This document shows positions 36,445 to 50,054 of a stretch of DNA of 64,000 nucleotides, piece by piece; positions within the stretch are counted from its first letter, which is position 1; every line of letters starts with the position of its first letter. The notes under the pieces were generated by a model, which ran no database searches, was not told the origin of the DNA, and saw only the letters and a program-made list of their open reading frames with translations. A program made the position numbers and the translations under genes. The stretch is from Straminergon stramineum (Eukaryota; Streptophyta; Bryopsida; Hypnales; Calliergonaceae). The stretch is from positions 10,478,001 through 10,542,000 of the forward strand of contig OY987267.1 of NCBI GenBank assembly GCA_963920665.1, written 5' to 3'.

Positions 36445-39400
36445 ATGACGCCAGACTCGGAGCTCACCCGAGAGGAGGTCCGCGAATGATGCCGCATCTG
36501 TCTTTTTGACGAAAGAATTCTTTTCGCAATGTTGTGTTCCTGTCGTTTCGAATTATGCTTCTTGGAAATTTGGATTCGATTGGTGGGAGAGTTGGATCGG
36601 AGGGGGTTTAGGGTGAGGAGGGATTTTGGTGGATTTTGGGTGTGGATTTTGGGAGATTTGTGGGACGATCTGGGATAGGGTTTGGGTGGGGACTGATGGG
36701 AGAGATGATCCGGTTTCTTCTTTGTTGTAGGTTTTGAAACGGGACATTCCATGGGAGACTTACATGACCGCCAAGCTGATTAATGGCACGGGATTGCAAC
36801 TGCTCCGGCGGTACGACCACCGTCCTGACAACGTGCAAGCTGCATTGCTGGAAGAGGTAGGCATGCTGCTCTTTTGGAGAATTTGCGAGTGGGGCTAGAA
36901 ATGACGGAGCACATCAGCTGAGCGAGGGTTAGTAGATGGAGCTTGCGGGCTCATTGTTGTTGAGGGAGTGGATCCCGGTGGGAGGAAGTGATGTTCAGTG
37001 TATGATCTACGGAGAGAATGTATCAGAGGTGTACATTTCAGGGGGTCGTGTCCCCTGAGCAGCACTCGTCATTACCGGTGCAGCAAACCTAATCGAGCTG
37101 TTACAATTTGTGAGGAAGACTTGCCGAGATAGAATACACCCGACTTGCCTGGCCTGTTTTTTTTCTGGAGGAGTGATCTCCTTGAATTGAACAAGATAAT
37201 ATGGAAATTTTATTGTTTTTTCATAGCATGTTTGACATCAGCTTAGGCCTTCTGCTGTTCAAGCGAGAATCACGGTATCCACGAAGATTTAGTGATTCTC
37301 TCACGTTCACTTACTTTACCGCAATTTTGATGTCAACATTTGAAAGCCAATTTTCTGACTCATAAGTTGTTAGTGATCATGGTTCTAAAGTTACGTAATG
37401 TTGGGTGCCACATCTGTGTTAACATTCAGCAGTTCTCACATTATGCCAGTTAGCTATTGTCTTAGGTGCTACAGTGGCAGAGTGCAAGCCCAACGCTGCG
37501 TAAGAATGTTATGTGAGATCAATACAAGATTGAATATTGTTTGATAGTACTCTAAGGAGTTCTGATTTTTGAGTATCTGAACGGGACGCGCAGAACGGAG
37601 TAGCCTACATCAGAGTGTTTGTGGGCATTCTACGGGACATCTCCAAGCAGGAGACTGTGGAGTATATGCTTGCTGTGGTGGATGAGATGCTCACTGGTAC
37701 ATTCCTTGCAAAGACCTCATTCCATGTCAATGTAATATAATCAATTGAAAAGGTTTTTGGATGGCCGGGATCTGACATAATTGTGTGCACATTTTGACAG
37801 CTAACCCAAAGCGTGCTCGCTTGTTCCACGATAAGTCTCTCCAAGACAATGACGATGTTTACAAACCGTTTGTAAGGTTAGCATATTCTCATTTCCCGTT
37901 CACGATATTCTTGAGGGTCCTAGTGTATTTCTGAGAGGGTTGTTTTTGAGCCTCGTAATTATTTTCTCTGACATGGGACCTTGCTCTCCTTCAAAGTGTA
38001 CATCAAGCTTCATGTGATGATCTTCCTATTGTTGCCTGCGTTTCCTGGTGCAGGTTGCTGTCCAAGAAGAACTGGTTTATTCAGGAGAAGAGCTGCAAGA
38101 TTCTGACCTTAATTATCAGGTATGTACTTTACAGTCTTCAGCTCACATGTGAAGAGACTGGATTTTGCATGTTGGGCACCAGGTGTTTCAGTCTCTTCTG
38201 CTAATTGATTTTTGAATGTATGATTGAAAGTTACATGGATTAATTATCGTTTTTCTACGAGGTGCTTGACGGTGAAGGCTTGTGGCTAGGATGCTGCAGT
38301 GCTCGACAGTACGAGGCGCCAGAAATCGATAACCCTTCCGCTCCACAGAAGAAAGTTGATAAATTCGACGAGGCTCTTCGAGGTGTTGTAGATTGGCTCA
38401 TCTCTCAGGTAGAGCCTCCTCCTGCTATGTCAACAATTCAGGACACCTTATGTGTGAGTTTGTTTTTTCTGCTACAGAAATTGGTTTGAAAAGTGCTGGG
38501 TATCTCTGTGCAGCTAAGAAGTCCGACTCATCCAAACCGAGGAATTCCAACGGCTGTGGGTTCTTTGGCAACAGTTTTGCGCTACCCGAAAGTGCGGTCT
38601 ATGTTTATCACGGCCGATGGAATCAAACTTCTGGTTCCATTGATTACCCCGGCCACCAATCAGCAATATATTCAGGTCATTATAGTCCACATTGTATTGC
38701 GGTTCGTCATGTTAGAATCGAGGTTTGATCTTATTAAAGTTTTATATTTTTCTCATGGGATTCATGCTGAGCTAGAGCAGATTTGAGTGTGTTTTCAGCT
38801 GCAAGGTTGCAGATCTGTTTTGTGAATATGAGTGTTAATGTCATGAACTTGGGTCTATTGTTATTGCAGCTGCTGTATGAGGCCACGCTGTGCTTGTGGC
38901 TTCTTTCGTTTCACGATGATGCTGTTGAAGCATTTTCTAGAGGAAGAGTCCTACCCCGCCTTGTGGAAGTGGTGAAGACTTCCACTAAAGAAAAGGTGTG
39001 AATCGTTTAAATATTCTGGACTTATAGATAGCATTATATTACTAGGCTGAGAAGGAACCCGTGACAGCCGGCCTTATACCTGAGTGATGACAACAGTTCT
39101 ATTCAGTTCAACAGATCTGATGATGATGACTTTATGACTCACATGTAGCTTCGAACTTTTGTCTCTGTACCTTTAGGGATTGGCAAGATAATGGCTACTG
39201 GAGAAGAAGATGTTCTCTCTTTAGTAACTCTCTGTAAATGAAGACCGACTGAACAAGTTTCTGTATATTACAGGTGGTAAGAGTTGCTGTGATGACATTT
39301 CGCAATCTTTCAAATAGGGGAAACTTTGCTGCTGAGATGGTAGATTTGGGCATGGTGAAAGTGGTACAGAGTTTGAAGCTGCAAGCCTGGAGTGACGAGG

Positions 39401-41149
39401 TAAGATTTTGATCAACCGCTGCATTAACTTCCGAGTATTGACTATTGACCATTGACGTTTATAAACCTCACTGTTCGATAAAAAGTTGGACTTTAGAATG
39501 CGTCTTCAATCAACGCTCCCAAATGATACTGCCTCTGATGGACGAGAAGGATTTTAAATGCACTTTCACATGTGTTTCCCAACTTGACACGTAGAAGATA
39601 TGTTCACAACATGAGAGATTTTGAGAATATACAGGAAATGTGCAATTACAGAGTGCGTCATTAGAAAGGTTTGAGTGTACACTGACTGCAACAACCGATT
39701 CCTTAACCCAAAGCGTCGACGATGAAAGATACAAAGTCCACTTTGGAGCTAGTAGTATATTTTTGTAATTGTGAAAACATATTTCTATCGTTCAGAGTGT
39801 AGGGTACGGTCTCTACTTTCTATTGGTACCTTTTGTTGCCTTTCGTGAAGCTTCCTATATCATTTAGTTCAACTCCTCTTACTAGATAGAAATGGAAGCA
39901 GACACTTTTAGCCATTTGGACCCTCCAGGATTATAGGTCCAGAAAGGAAATCACCCAAGAAGAGCATAGCGTTTGTGATGTTTTTCTGAATTTTGGAACG
40001 GTGTTTGTTGCTGCAGGATTTATCCCAAGCATTGGTGGTGATAGATGCAGCTTTGAAGGACAGTATACGCAAGATGAGCTCCTTCGACAAGTACAAATCT
40101 GAAGCATTTTCTGGCCATCTGGAGTGGTCTCCAATGCACAAAGATCCCGTTTTTTGGCGTGAGAACATCTCCAAGTTCGAAGAAAATGATTTCCAGGTTT
40201 GATATTGCCCTTTTGGCGTAATGCCATTCCGCATTAACCTGGCCTTAAGTACACAAACTGAAAATTGAGAGTCCACTTTGGAACCTGATAATCGAATATA
40301 GTAACTTTCAAAACATATTTCTGTCGATCAAAATTGTAGGGTACGATTTCTTCTCTGTGGATGTTTTTATCAATATTCTTGTAAGCTCCCTAGATGGTTT
40401 ATTTTAACCTCTACATAGCGATTTTATCACGTGCTAAATTGGCTTCTTGGAAATATTGGCTGGAATAATCGCAAGACTCCGTGGAAATAATTCTCACAAT
40501 TTGGTTTTCGACATTACTGGCTATTACTGACCTCAAATATCCAAATATCATCCAAGTGTCACCTATTTATTACCCAAGCGTTACCAAATTATCACCCATG
40601 TATCACGTAATTATTAGCCGAGTATCACTTAATTATCTCCCGAGTAACACCCAAGTTTCACTCCCAAGTATCATCTGTATAACATAAGTATCAAAGAACG
40701 AAAAATATTAAAACTTTCTTAGCTACTTGGGGCTATTTGGGCACTTAGAGGTCAACTTATCCTGCCTTCTTAGCATGTGATGTTTTCGGATGTAGTCATT
40801 TGTACACCCTATTATGATACTTTCTGACTCATTTTGTTTCGTAATTCATGCGAGTATCTGCCGTCTTGCGGTCATCTGACACTAGATTCCCGGCCATGTG
40901 CAGGTACTCCGTGTTTTGATTACATTATTGGACAACTCCGAGGACTCTCAAACGCTTTCAGTAGCCTGCCACGACCTAGCCAAGTTCATTCAGATTCATC
41001 CAGCGGGTCGGGGCATCATCCTGGACTTGAAGGCCAAGGAGCGGGTTATGGAACTCATGTCCAGCTCTGATCCTGAGGTTGCCAAGTACGCTCTCCTGTG
41101 TGTGCAGAAACTTCTGCTTAGTGCCAAGTATGCGAGCTACATGCAATAG
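36445..41149 (+). CDS. VHA-H: V-type proton ATPase subunit H
   Basis: Eleven exons (36445-36477, 36731-36856, 37594-37696, 37801-37876, 38054-38119, 38300-38408, 38514-38675, 38870-38995, 39274-39399, 40017-40196, 40904-41149) encode 450 residues, close to the 441 of Arabidopsis VHA-H. Subunit H sits at the V1/V0 interface, activates the holoenzyme and blocks ATP hydrolysis by free V1. Signatures in order: [126 protein letters not shown] and a KYASYMQ end. The protein is built of HEAT/ARM-type helices. The start is the short first exon [11 protein letters not shown], whose donor joins directly to VLKRDIP as in the family. The acceptor of exon 6 (38300) is the one that restores the frame; an earlier AG leads to a stop. 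Confidence 0.95.
40545..40690. repeat. Degenerate 13-15 bp tandem array in VHA-H intron 10
   Basis: Around ten drifting copies of a CCAAGTATCACC-like word (for example ATCACCCATGTATCACG and CGAGTATCACTTAATTATC) run head to tail. Such arrays arise by slippage. Confidence 0.6.
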
Positions 41150-41697
41150 ACTGGTGATGAGTGTAGCTATTTTCTCTTTTCTTTTCAAAGTCAGCCCATT
41201 ATATTTAACCATGTACCTGGGTCTTCGCGTAAAGTGCCCTTGAGCTGTCCACTCTCTCTATGTGCGTCGATGATGTAACTTACTCGTCGGCGCCTGCAAT
41301 TCTGCAAATAATGTATCATTCCTGTTTTTGAGCTTTTTCACTCTGACTTAGTTGCAATTTTCTGGAACGAGTGATCATGTGGTTTTGATCGGTGGACATG
41401 AATGGGGACTCCGTCATCTGGAATGAGAAGTTTTAGGCAAGGCTTGAGTGCTCCTTGAATGCTACGTCTTATTCCTATTAATGTCACTGGACCGGGGGGC
41501 ATTTGGTGCCATACGCTTGCAACTCTACAAACTCTACTACCTAGTTTTAGCTCCTTTGATCAAGGGATTGACAGGATTATTATTTCATGACCTATAAGGT
41601 AACTGCACCTACAATCGCATGTTCCTTAAAATCTCAAGATTCTTGCCTACTATGCATAAGAGGCTTGGTCAGTTTTAGAAACATCTATTTTAAGCAC

Positions 41698-41953
41698 TTT
41701 AAAAATTCGTAGTTTATTCATAGTGTTCAAAAACTGCATTCTAAGAGAATCTAGAATCCCCTTTAAAAATTCGTAGTTTATTCATAGTGTTCAAAAACTG
41801 CATTCTAAGAGAATCTAGAATCCCCTTTAAAAATTCGTAGTTTATTCATAGTGTTCAAAAACTGCATTCTAAGAGAATCTAGAATCCCCTTTAAAAATTC
41901 GTAGTTTATTCATAGTGTTCAAAAACTGCATTCTAAGAGAATCTAGAATCCCC
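41698..41953. repeat. Four-copy 64-bp minisatellite
   Basis: Four contiguous units, starting at 41698, 41762, 41826 and 41890, appear identical. Each runs from TTTAAAAATTCGTAGTTTAT to AATCTAGAATCCCC. The identity implies recent expansion. It lies between the ends of VHA-H and the coiled-coil gene. Confidence 0.95.
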
Positions 41954-42684
41954 TTTTGACTACCAACAAGATCCTACAAAAAGATCCTACGAAAAGGTTT
42001 TTCCAGGGTTTGAATGTCTGAACTTTAGAGAGCGGATCCTCAACTTCGTGTTACACCCTAGCATTTATTGGAAGGGAATGGATGACTGCAAGAAATTTGC
42101 ATTCAGGAAAGTGCAGAATCCCACAGCTTGAAGATATATCCTGAATCGAATCAAGTATTGTAGTTACAGAGTAAGATGAATATTGAAAGGTCAAAAATAG
42201 TTGCAATGATCAATATGATTGAAGGTTTCAATTTGTAAAGGGGCTACTGGTCTTTTTAAGGATACAGGTAGCAATATTTTATCAAATTTTCAAAACACAT
42301 GGACATAAAAAAACATAAGTTTGAAACTCAGCAATCAGCTTTTCAACATCTCTATTGTTGACTTGGTACTCGCACACTTGATCAAAACGAATAGATCTTT
42401 TACAGAATATTCAAATTAGATCAAGAAGATTTCCCATTTTTTTATTTGTGGTTTGACTATACAATCAATTAGGCACCACGATAAAAAAATATCACCACGA
42501 TATATAAAATTTAGAACAGAAAATACGGAGTACATTCTAATTAATAATCCAAAGATTGTCTATTCCACACGTTAACCTATGCACATGATTTACACGATTA
42601 ATGTCGAAATATGCTTAGACGAAACGACTGCTAATATCATAATCAGCTGAATTTACAGGTTACTATCACTGCATTCTAACAAAA

Positions 42685-44602
42685 TTATGCGAGGATTGAA
42701 GGAGCTTCCGCAAACTCTGCCTCTCCGTCCTTCAGGTTTTGTGTTTCCGTGTCCACAACTTCCTCTTGCAAGCGGCGTGCCTTCTCCGCTTTGTGCACTG
42801 CATCCTCTTCACGACCCTTGATTGCTGATTCATGCTTCTCAATTTTCACTCCAACCTCCTGCAGCTGATTTTCCAGGTTCACAATATGTTGTTCTCTGTC
42901 ACCCAACTCACTTTCCAAACTTCCAACTCTGGCGTTCAAATCATCAACCTTGTCAGCGGAGGCCACAGCTTCATCTCTTTCTTTCCGCAAGGTGGTCAAC
43001 TTCTCTCCTAGGTCGGCCAATCGTTGGCCAGAAGACTGCAAGCCCTGATCCATTTCTCCTAACTGCGATTCCTTCTGCTTCAACTCCTCAGTGGCAGCAG
43101 TGTCTGCTTTACCCGCATTGTCTTTGACAGCATCCAAGGTTTCCTTCGTTTCCTCAGCTTCTTCGGTCTTCGTTTTCGCTTCCGCGTCTTTCTCTTCGAC
43201 CTTGGAAACTGCTCCAAACATTCTGGATTTCAAGTCTACGATTGTGGACAGCAAGCCACCTGTTTGGGTTTTGAGATCGTTAGCTTCAGTTTCGGCTATG
43301 CTTCGTTGTTCAGCTTCCGACCTAACCTCCTCACCTTCTTGTTTCACTTTCCCTTCCAGCCTTTTTTTAGTTTCCATACTGTGATCCTTGGTTGCAGAGA
43401 TCATTCTCTCCAGAGCATCAATCCTCTCCGCCAACACACGTGCGTGGGCAGCATCTTCGTTGGATTTCTTCCGTAGCTTTTCGACTTCCTCGTCTGCTGC
43501 AGTTACTCTCTCCTCAAATTTACTCCTCTGCTCTTCAGCCTCTGCCTTCACTCTGGCCGCCTTCTCCTCCTCAGTTCTCAAAGCAGCCCCCAAGCGGTTC
43601 GCTCGCGTGACGGCGTTGCGAAGCTCTTGCTGGTATTCGGCGATAGAAGCTTCCTTATGCTCGTTCACTTCGCGTTCGTGAGAAAGATCAGCTTCCACCC
43701 CACTCGCTTTCGCTGACAAGTCTCTGGCCTCTGAATCCAGATGTGAGGCTTTCTTCTCCGCTGGAATTGCTCGTGACTCAAAATGCTCAGCCTGGAACAA
43801 AACAGTAAGAAATTCAGCATTTCCGATACAATGCTCAAACACGAAGAAGTCATTCTACAACTTCAAAAGAGAGGGATGGATTGATTACCTTAGAGGACAG
43901 CTCTTCAACCGCAATATTCTTCTCGACCAGCCTTCTTTTTAACGTTTCCTCTTTTGTGGCAAGTTCCTCATCCAAATTCCGCAGCTTCACTTCCCGATCG
44001 TGTACAGTTGGCTTCAGACGATCGAGATCCGCTTTCAGATTCGCATTGCTGTGCTCAGCATTCTTCAGCTTCGTCTCCAACTCCTTGATGGCACTCTTAT
44101 TCCTATCCTCGACATTCTTCAATTTCAACTCCAGCTCCGCGGCCTTCTCACCAGCAGCTTGAACGTTCTTTTTCATCTCCACGTTCTCTTTCTCAAGGAC
44201 GTCAATTTTCTGCTTTCGCTCTCTCGTCACTTTGTTCGCCTTCTCAGTCTCACGATTTGCTAATTGAAATGCTTCCTCACAGTCTTTCAATTGCACTCTA
44301 AGCTTGGAATTTTCATTTTTCAAGGTTTTAATTTCCTGCAGCAGCGCAAATTCCTGTTATAATCGAACACGACGCAGCTTAATTGGAGCTATCTTAGATG
44401 TACTTCTACTAGTCCCTAGTAATTTCAGTTCAAGATGTCAGGGCACAGTCATTACCTCTTCCGCTTTCTCGCCAACTTTGGAAGGAACAACGGCCTGCGC
44501 GGTAACGACGGAGCTTTTATCATGTCCACCTCCAACGTAATCCTGTACTTCCTTAGCACGACTCTCCAAGCTCTCCTTGACAGCAGTCTCCTGGCTCGCC
44601 AT
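42685..44602 (-). CDS. Long coiled-coil protein of unknown function
   Basis: Three exons (44456-44602, 43889-44335, 42685-43791), all phase 0, encode 566 residues. The first ~45 residues (MASQETAVKESLESRAKEVQ onward) contain a glycine stretch DYVGGGHDKSS. From about residue 50 almost to the end the protein is Glu/Lys/Ala-rich heptad sequence, for example LKDCEEAFQLANRETEKAN and LENQLQEVGVKIEKHE, with few prolines, so it should be one long helical coiled coil. It ends AEFAEAPSILA. No signal peptide, membrane segment or enzyme motif is visible. Weak resemblance to myosin-tail or filament-like plant proteins is compositional and not proof of descent. The start is the only ATG in exon 1. Confidence 0.8.
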
Positions 44603-45532
44603 TTTTTCAAATAAGTCTGATGCTTCTCTTCGACGCTTGCCTTTACACAAAGATCGTTGAGCTCAGTGTATTATCTCTCCCCTGCTTCCAGAAACAAACA
44701 TTACATAGTGTAAATTCCCGGCGCGATACCTCTTCTCATGAAGGATTTTCCACCAGCCTGTATTCCTCAACAAGAAGAGCATTCAGCGCGACATTACTCA
44801 GCAAACCTGACTGTCGCTATCACTCAAACGACTGCAATTCTTCTAATCTCTCGACTCGTCTTTACAATGACACATCAAACGCTCATTCCTAAATTTCTTC
44901 TCCCTCTTCCACGCTCAGCAATTAAATCAAGAAACATTTCCTACACTAAACAAGCGCACATTACAATTCATCGTCAAAAAGCACACAAGAAGCACCGAAA
45001 GTTCTAAACAATATTTTCTGCGCTCATTTCCACCACTAACCTTCAGCTAATTACTCAGAGCAGCTCGCAAAGAAGCTAGCTAAAGGCCACATTCAAGTAC
45101 CTTGATCGGTCCGTCGTTCTCTCTCCCTGTTGTAAATTGCAAAATGCGAAGGAAAGCGTGAATGACATTTGCATAAGTTATTTCGTTAAACAACTTTCTA
45201 ATTGAGCTATATACATCCACCTGACTAAAAGATTATGTCGAGAACTTGTAAGATAACTGAGTGAAAGACGGAGATGGTGAGGCAGCGTGGCTCCATACCT
45301 TGCTTGCGATGCTGTCGTCTCCGCAGTCCCTTGAACTGCTCGCACTGCCCATGCACGCAGGCTCCCCCTCCATGTGTTGCAAGACGTGGCGCCCCTGCCT
45401 CAGTCTGTCCGTCCCGTGGTCATTGGTGGCCGACTTCCTCCCGCCTCCACTAATTAAGTTACTAGTAAGGTCTGCTAAGCTTAGGTGCGTGGTCCAAATG
45501 GTAAGTTTTTTGGGTAAGAGGGTTAACCTCCT
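44603..45532. other. Upstream flank of the coiled-coil gene
   Basis: It probably contains the 5' UTR and promoter of the coiled-coil gene. Short frames are present on the plus strand but have no support. From 45480 AT-rich repeat DNA begins. Confidence 0.45.
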
Positions 45533-45536
45533 TTAA

Positions 45537-46267
45537 CCCTATGAGGACGGGCCTATGACCATTGAGTTATAGCCTCCAACTATTCATTATTCTGTTTGTT
45601 GCCATTTTTCAACTAGATGTAAATGAAAAAAAATTATATTTATTTTTCAAAGATGAAATCATATGTTTGCTACAAGTTGTAAAATTTTCAACCTTTTTTG
45701 GAAAATATGGAAATTACTGTGAATTTCTTAAGAAAAAAATGGAGAAAATTTATATCAAATACGAAATATACCCCCAAAATATGAAATTTTTACTATATTT
45801 GTATAATATAGTGTATAATATCGTGATATAAACCAAAGCTAACATGTCATTCTATAATTACAAAACAACAAATCATGGTTATAGATCCAAAGTTCATATT
45901 GCTATAAAATATTGAAAATTAAGATTTTTTTCAAAATTTACAATTGGAGTAGAAAGTGAAGTAGATAGGCTTCATTTCATTGGTTGGACTCAAGTTCCAA
46001 AAATGCCATTTTTATGGCTAAAATTCACATCTAGAGTAAAGAGCAAGAAATGGCCCATATACACTATAAGGGGGATCCACGGATAAAACATCTTCTTCTT
46101 TAGAAAAGTCAATAAGATCATAATGAGGGACTTTGCAATGCTATTCACTGAAAATGTACTAAAGTACCCTCCAAATAAATAAATTGGATGAAAAAACATT
46201 TTTTCATCCTACACTCTTAGCTAAAATCATCCATCAAACATTCAATGTTCATAGTAGTGGTATAGGG
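45537..46267. mobile_element. 731-bp TTAA element, second family
   Basis: TTAA at 45533-45536 is followed by CCCTATGAGG, and ATAGGG is followed by TTAA at 46268-46271. Its body shares blocks with 47990-48200 (GTGAATTTCTTAAG, ATATGAAATTTT), where a further right end AAAGGGTTAA occurs at about 48590. Only six terminal bases are inverted repeats, so the boundaries are provisional. Confidence 0.45.
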
Positions 46268-47732
46268 TTAACACTTTAATGCTTGTAGGTTTGGAGAGAC
46301 TCACCATCTACTTCATCGTATTTTTGATGAAAGGAGAATACAATAGGCTTTAGATCCACAAAGATAGACTACATTGAAGGCAAAAAAATTTCAAATCATA
46401 CATATTATAGGTAAGTACATTTTCCAAATGTCAAAACACCAAGTTAAAAAAAATGTTGAACATGATAAATTGGAAAGTGTAGGGTGGTTCTAAAATACAT
46501 TGTTTGTAGACCATGGAGTAAATCCATATTATTGGGTGGTGAGATACGACCCTAGAGAACAAATGAAGTGTACCTGGAGAAAGGCCACTATGACAAAATT
46601 GATGGCCTCCAGTCATTACTCACCAATCCAAGCAGTACACACAATTCAAGTGTCAATTGCAGGATTTAAGTGTTAGTTGTGAGATTTAGAGACAAACTTT
46701 GAAATACCAAATTGTGTTTAGGCATAGAATTTCCAATGCCAAATGAATATTTATATTTATGCCTAATTGCCCAATCAACCGTACATAGTTGATCTAAAAT
46801 TTCAAGCTTGACACGGTGTACACAATAAAATACCTTTGACTATTTAAAAAAAAAATATGGGCAATTTTGAAGGTTGATTATTAAAATTTACTTATTTTCA
46901 CTAAAAAAATGGTAAATATTTAATTTCTAGGAGGTCCTCAAAGGCATATATATGCCATTAGAGGAAGGGTATAATACATTTGTGAAACAAACATTCATGT
47001 TTGTTGGGATCTTCAATTCGATCATCCTTCCACCTTTTTGCTTTATTCTTCTTCACCCAGGACCTAAACTTCTTTCCCATCCTAGAATTAGAAATAAAAA
47101 ATATTGATTAAAATACTTTTCATTTCATTAATTATATTAATTATATTAATATTAAAAGTCATTTCAATGATGAATGTTTCTTTACATTCTCACATGTTCT
47201 ATGGTTTAGGTGAATTAATATTTTATAGGGGCACATATATAGGTAAGTGAAAGCATTGACATACATATCATCCAAATGTAGAGAAGAGAGGTATGATACT
47301 AGGATAATACTTCAAAACATCTTGTGATGCTACAAGGTTTGTTGTAGCAACAGTCAACCAAGCCATTCCCTATTTAGAAACATGGCTTCAACTTTGTGGG
47401 ACTACAAAACATCTTGACATGCTATAAGATAATGTCATAGCATGTCTCAGATGAGGTCCCCATCAACTTCATTAGCATTGTTTCTAAATGAACCTTTCTT
47501 CAAAATGTGTGTGGGAACTACTTTTTATAATGAATTGTCCATCATGAATCGTCAAAAGGTATGAGATAATTTGAAGATGAGAGCTTGACTACTCATTGCA
47601 AAACGTAGGAATTGTGCTCAAAGTAGAATTTCAGACCTCATTTTAGTATAGTAAAATACCTTTTTTTTTTTTAAATTGAACAAAAAAAAAGTAGATAATT
47701 AAGATAATTTTTATCCCTAAAAATATGTTTCA

Positions 47733-47865
47733 GGTTTTGAGACTCCAACTAAAAGTTATGAACAAATTTCAAAGAGGGGTTGGAAGGGACATTTTTTTGG
47801 ACAATTTAAAATATTCTCTCTAAAATTTGTCCATAACTTTTTATTGGAATCTCGAAATCTCAAAC
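47733..47865. repeat. Imperfect foldback
   Basis: GGTTTTGAGACTCCAACTAA and the following AAGTTATGAACAAATTT is repeated inverted at about 47820-47865, with roughly one mismatch in six. It is a diverged relative of the foldback at 51861-52046. Confidence 0.6.
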
Positions 47866-50032
47866 TAATTTTTATAAATGAAATTTGGATAGATTTTACA
47901 ACTTTTTATAGTTCAAAGTTTTTTGGAAAAAATTATTTTACTGTGCCCAAATGAGGTCTAGAATTCTACTTTGAGATTATTTGAAATTATTGTGAATTTC
48001 TTAAGAGAAAAATGAAAAAAAATCATAATTATCAAATATAGAATAGACTCAAAAAATATGAAATTTTCACCATATATGAACCATTATATTTTAGTGCATA
48101 AGAGCATGGTATAAATGAAAGTTATCATGCTATTCTAAAATTAGAAAATCAACAAACTAAGCCCAAAGTTCATATTTCCAAAAAAATCTAAAAAAATGTT
48201 TGGACCCATTTCATTTGTTTCAAAAAAATTGTTGGGACTCAAGGACTAGGCTTGCATTCAAGTTGTATTTGAAGACTAGGATGGCAATAGAGTTGCTATA
48301 ATTGTTGTGTACTAGTTACATTGGTCACCCTCCTTGCAACCTCTACAATTCCTGACAAGTATTCTCCCTCACCCCAATGTATGTCTAAACCCTTGTATTG
48401 TATTCCTAGTTGAATATAGGCTTTGCATAGGCACAAAATCTTTAATTTTTCTGATTTTTTTATTGCTAAATTTTCAACTTACTCTTGCCCCCAACTTCAT
48501 AGTTCAACACATTTCATCTTGATTCCATTTTGTATTATGTAAATGCAACCAGAACATAAACCGTAGGCCATTTCTAGTTATCTTGGCATTAAAGGGTTAA
48601 GTGAGTCCACTCTAACAAGCAACCTATTCAAGAGTTGATTGTATTGGGGGAAGCTAAACTCCTTGAAAAATGGAATTGGCATCTAACCCAAGTCACTTCA
48701 TAAATTTTGGACTTTTGTGAAATTAAGTACGATTTTTTGAAGTGAAACATAGTCATCACTGAAAGTTATCCCCTCCTAAAATATACACTATTGGTACGTT
48801 GAAGAAAGCAAAATATACCTCCCATTTGGTATTTCAATGATTGTTTAGGAAGCAAGGTTGCTTTTAGAGCATTCTACTTTAGTAAAAATCAATCCAATAT
48901 TATAAATTTAATATTGAAAATAATATTCTATGAATTTTCGAATTTGAAAGCATAGGTTACCTATTTATGCCTCCTACACTCCCTTTAATTACACACCTTT
49001 GAAATACAAAATGCTCAACTTTCATTGATTGCTTCAATAAACTCTTCAAATTCCCTTGAAACCTTGTAGCAATTTTGGATGAAGTTAGGTCACCATTCAA
49101 GGCCAAATTGTAGATGGTATAATTAGAAAAGGATCAATTTTGGAGTCTCCTATTTTGGAGGTGGCCTTTTATTATAAGCATGTGCATCCTTGCACACTAA
49201 AAATAACAATCTCGTATCACATCGTGCTAAATTGGAGAGCTCTCCAATTTGGTTCCCACTCCTAGATCATCATCACGACAACGGGGGACCTAGCCTAGAT
49301 GCGTAGTACAACAAATCGACCATGTGAAGACAGCATTTCAAACTCAATGCAAACTCAATATTTGGAAATATGTTGTTGTATTGCAACAAACATGTTCTTC
49401 TACATGGAATTTTTACATCTTTCTGGTCAGTGTTACTCTCTACAACAAAGTCAATCAATGTTACACAAGGTCTCCCTTGGTTGTTTATGGCATAATACCC
49501 ATTTTTCCACTTAATATTAATAGCCTACTACAATAGCATGGTATTTGAGATTTGTTGAGGCCCTAAAAAGTGGTTGGATTGATGACGATCAAGCACAAGT
49601 CAAATGCAAGGTAATTAGAAGCAAGCTGAAACTAGATTTGTTAGGTCTAGTTTTGAAAAAAATATTTGGAAGAGCTTGGACCAATTAAATTTGTTAGTCT
49701 TTTCAAGAACTAGGATGAAGTTGTTTTAAGAGTGTTTTTAAATAGTACTTTGGTTTATTTTATTTTTAGAAGGATTATATTTTATCCTTTTGAAGAACTC
49801 TTGGCTAGCAATTAGATTTTCATATTCATTACATCAATTTATTCACTATGCATCCAAAAGATGCAAATACATTCCTCTTGCTTGCCACCCTTGACTCAAA
49901 AAATACAATACCATTGATGTGGGCTTTACAAAAATTGAGCCCCCTTTCCATGCTATCAATCTCAATTGCACAAAAAAATTATTTTGATGAAATCTCCATT
50001 GTCAATTTTGAATACGATACTTACAAAATATA

Positions 50033-50054
50033 ACATATATATATATATATATAT
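50033..50054. repeat. TA dinucleotide microsatellite
   Basis: About eleven uninterrupted AT/TA units. Confidence 0.9.

Noticed and set aside
36273..36752. 159-codon minus-strand frame
   Set aside because: It is antisense to the first two VHA-H exons and their intron; its Pro/Thr/Ser composition mirrors GC-rich DNA.
43091..43681. Plus-strand Ser/Phe-rich frames of up to 97 codons
   Set aside because: They are reverse-complement shadows of the coiled-coil gene (Glu/Lys codons read as Ser/Phe/Leu).
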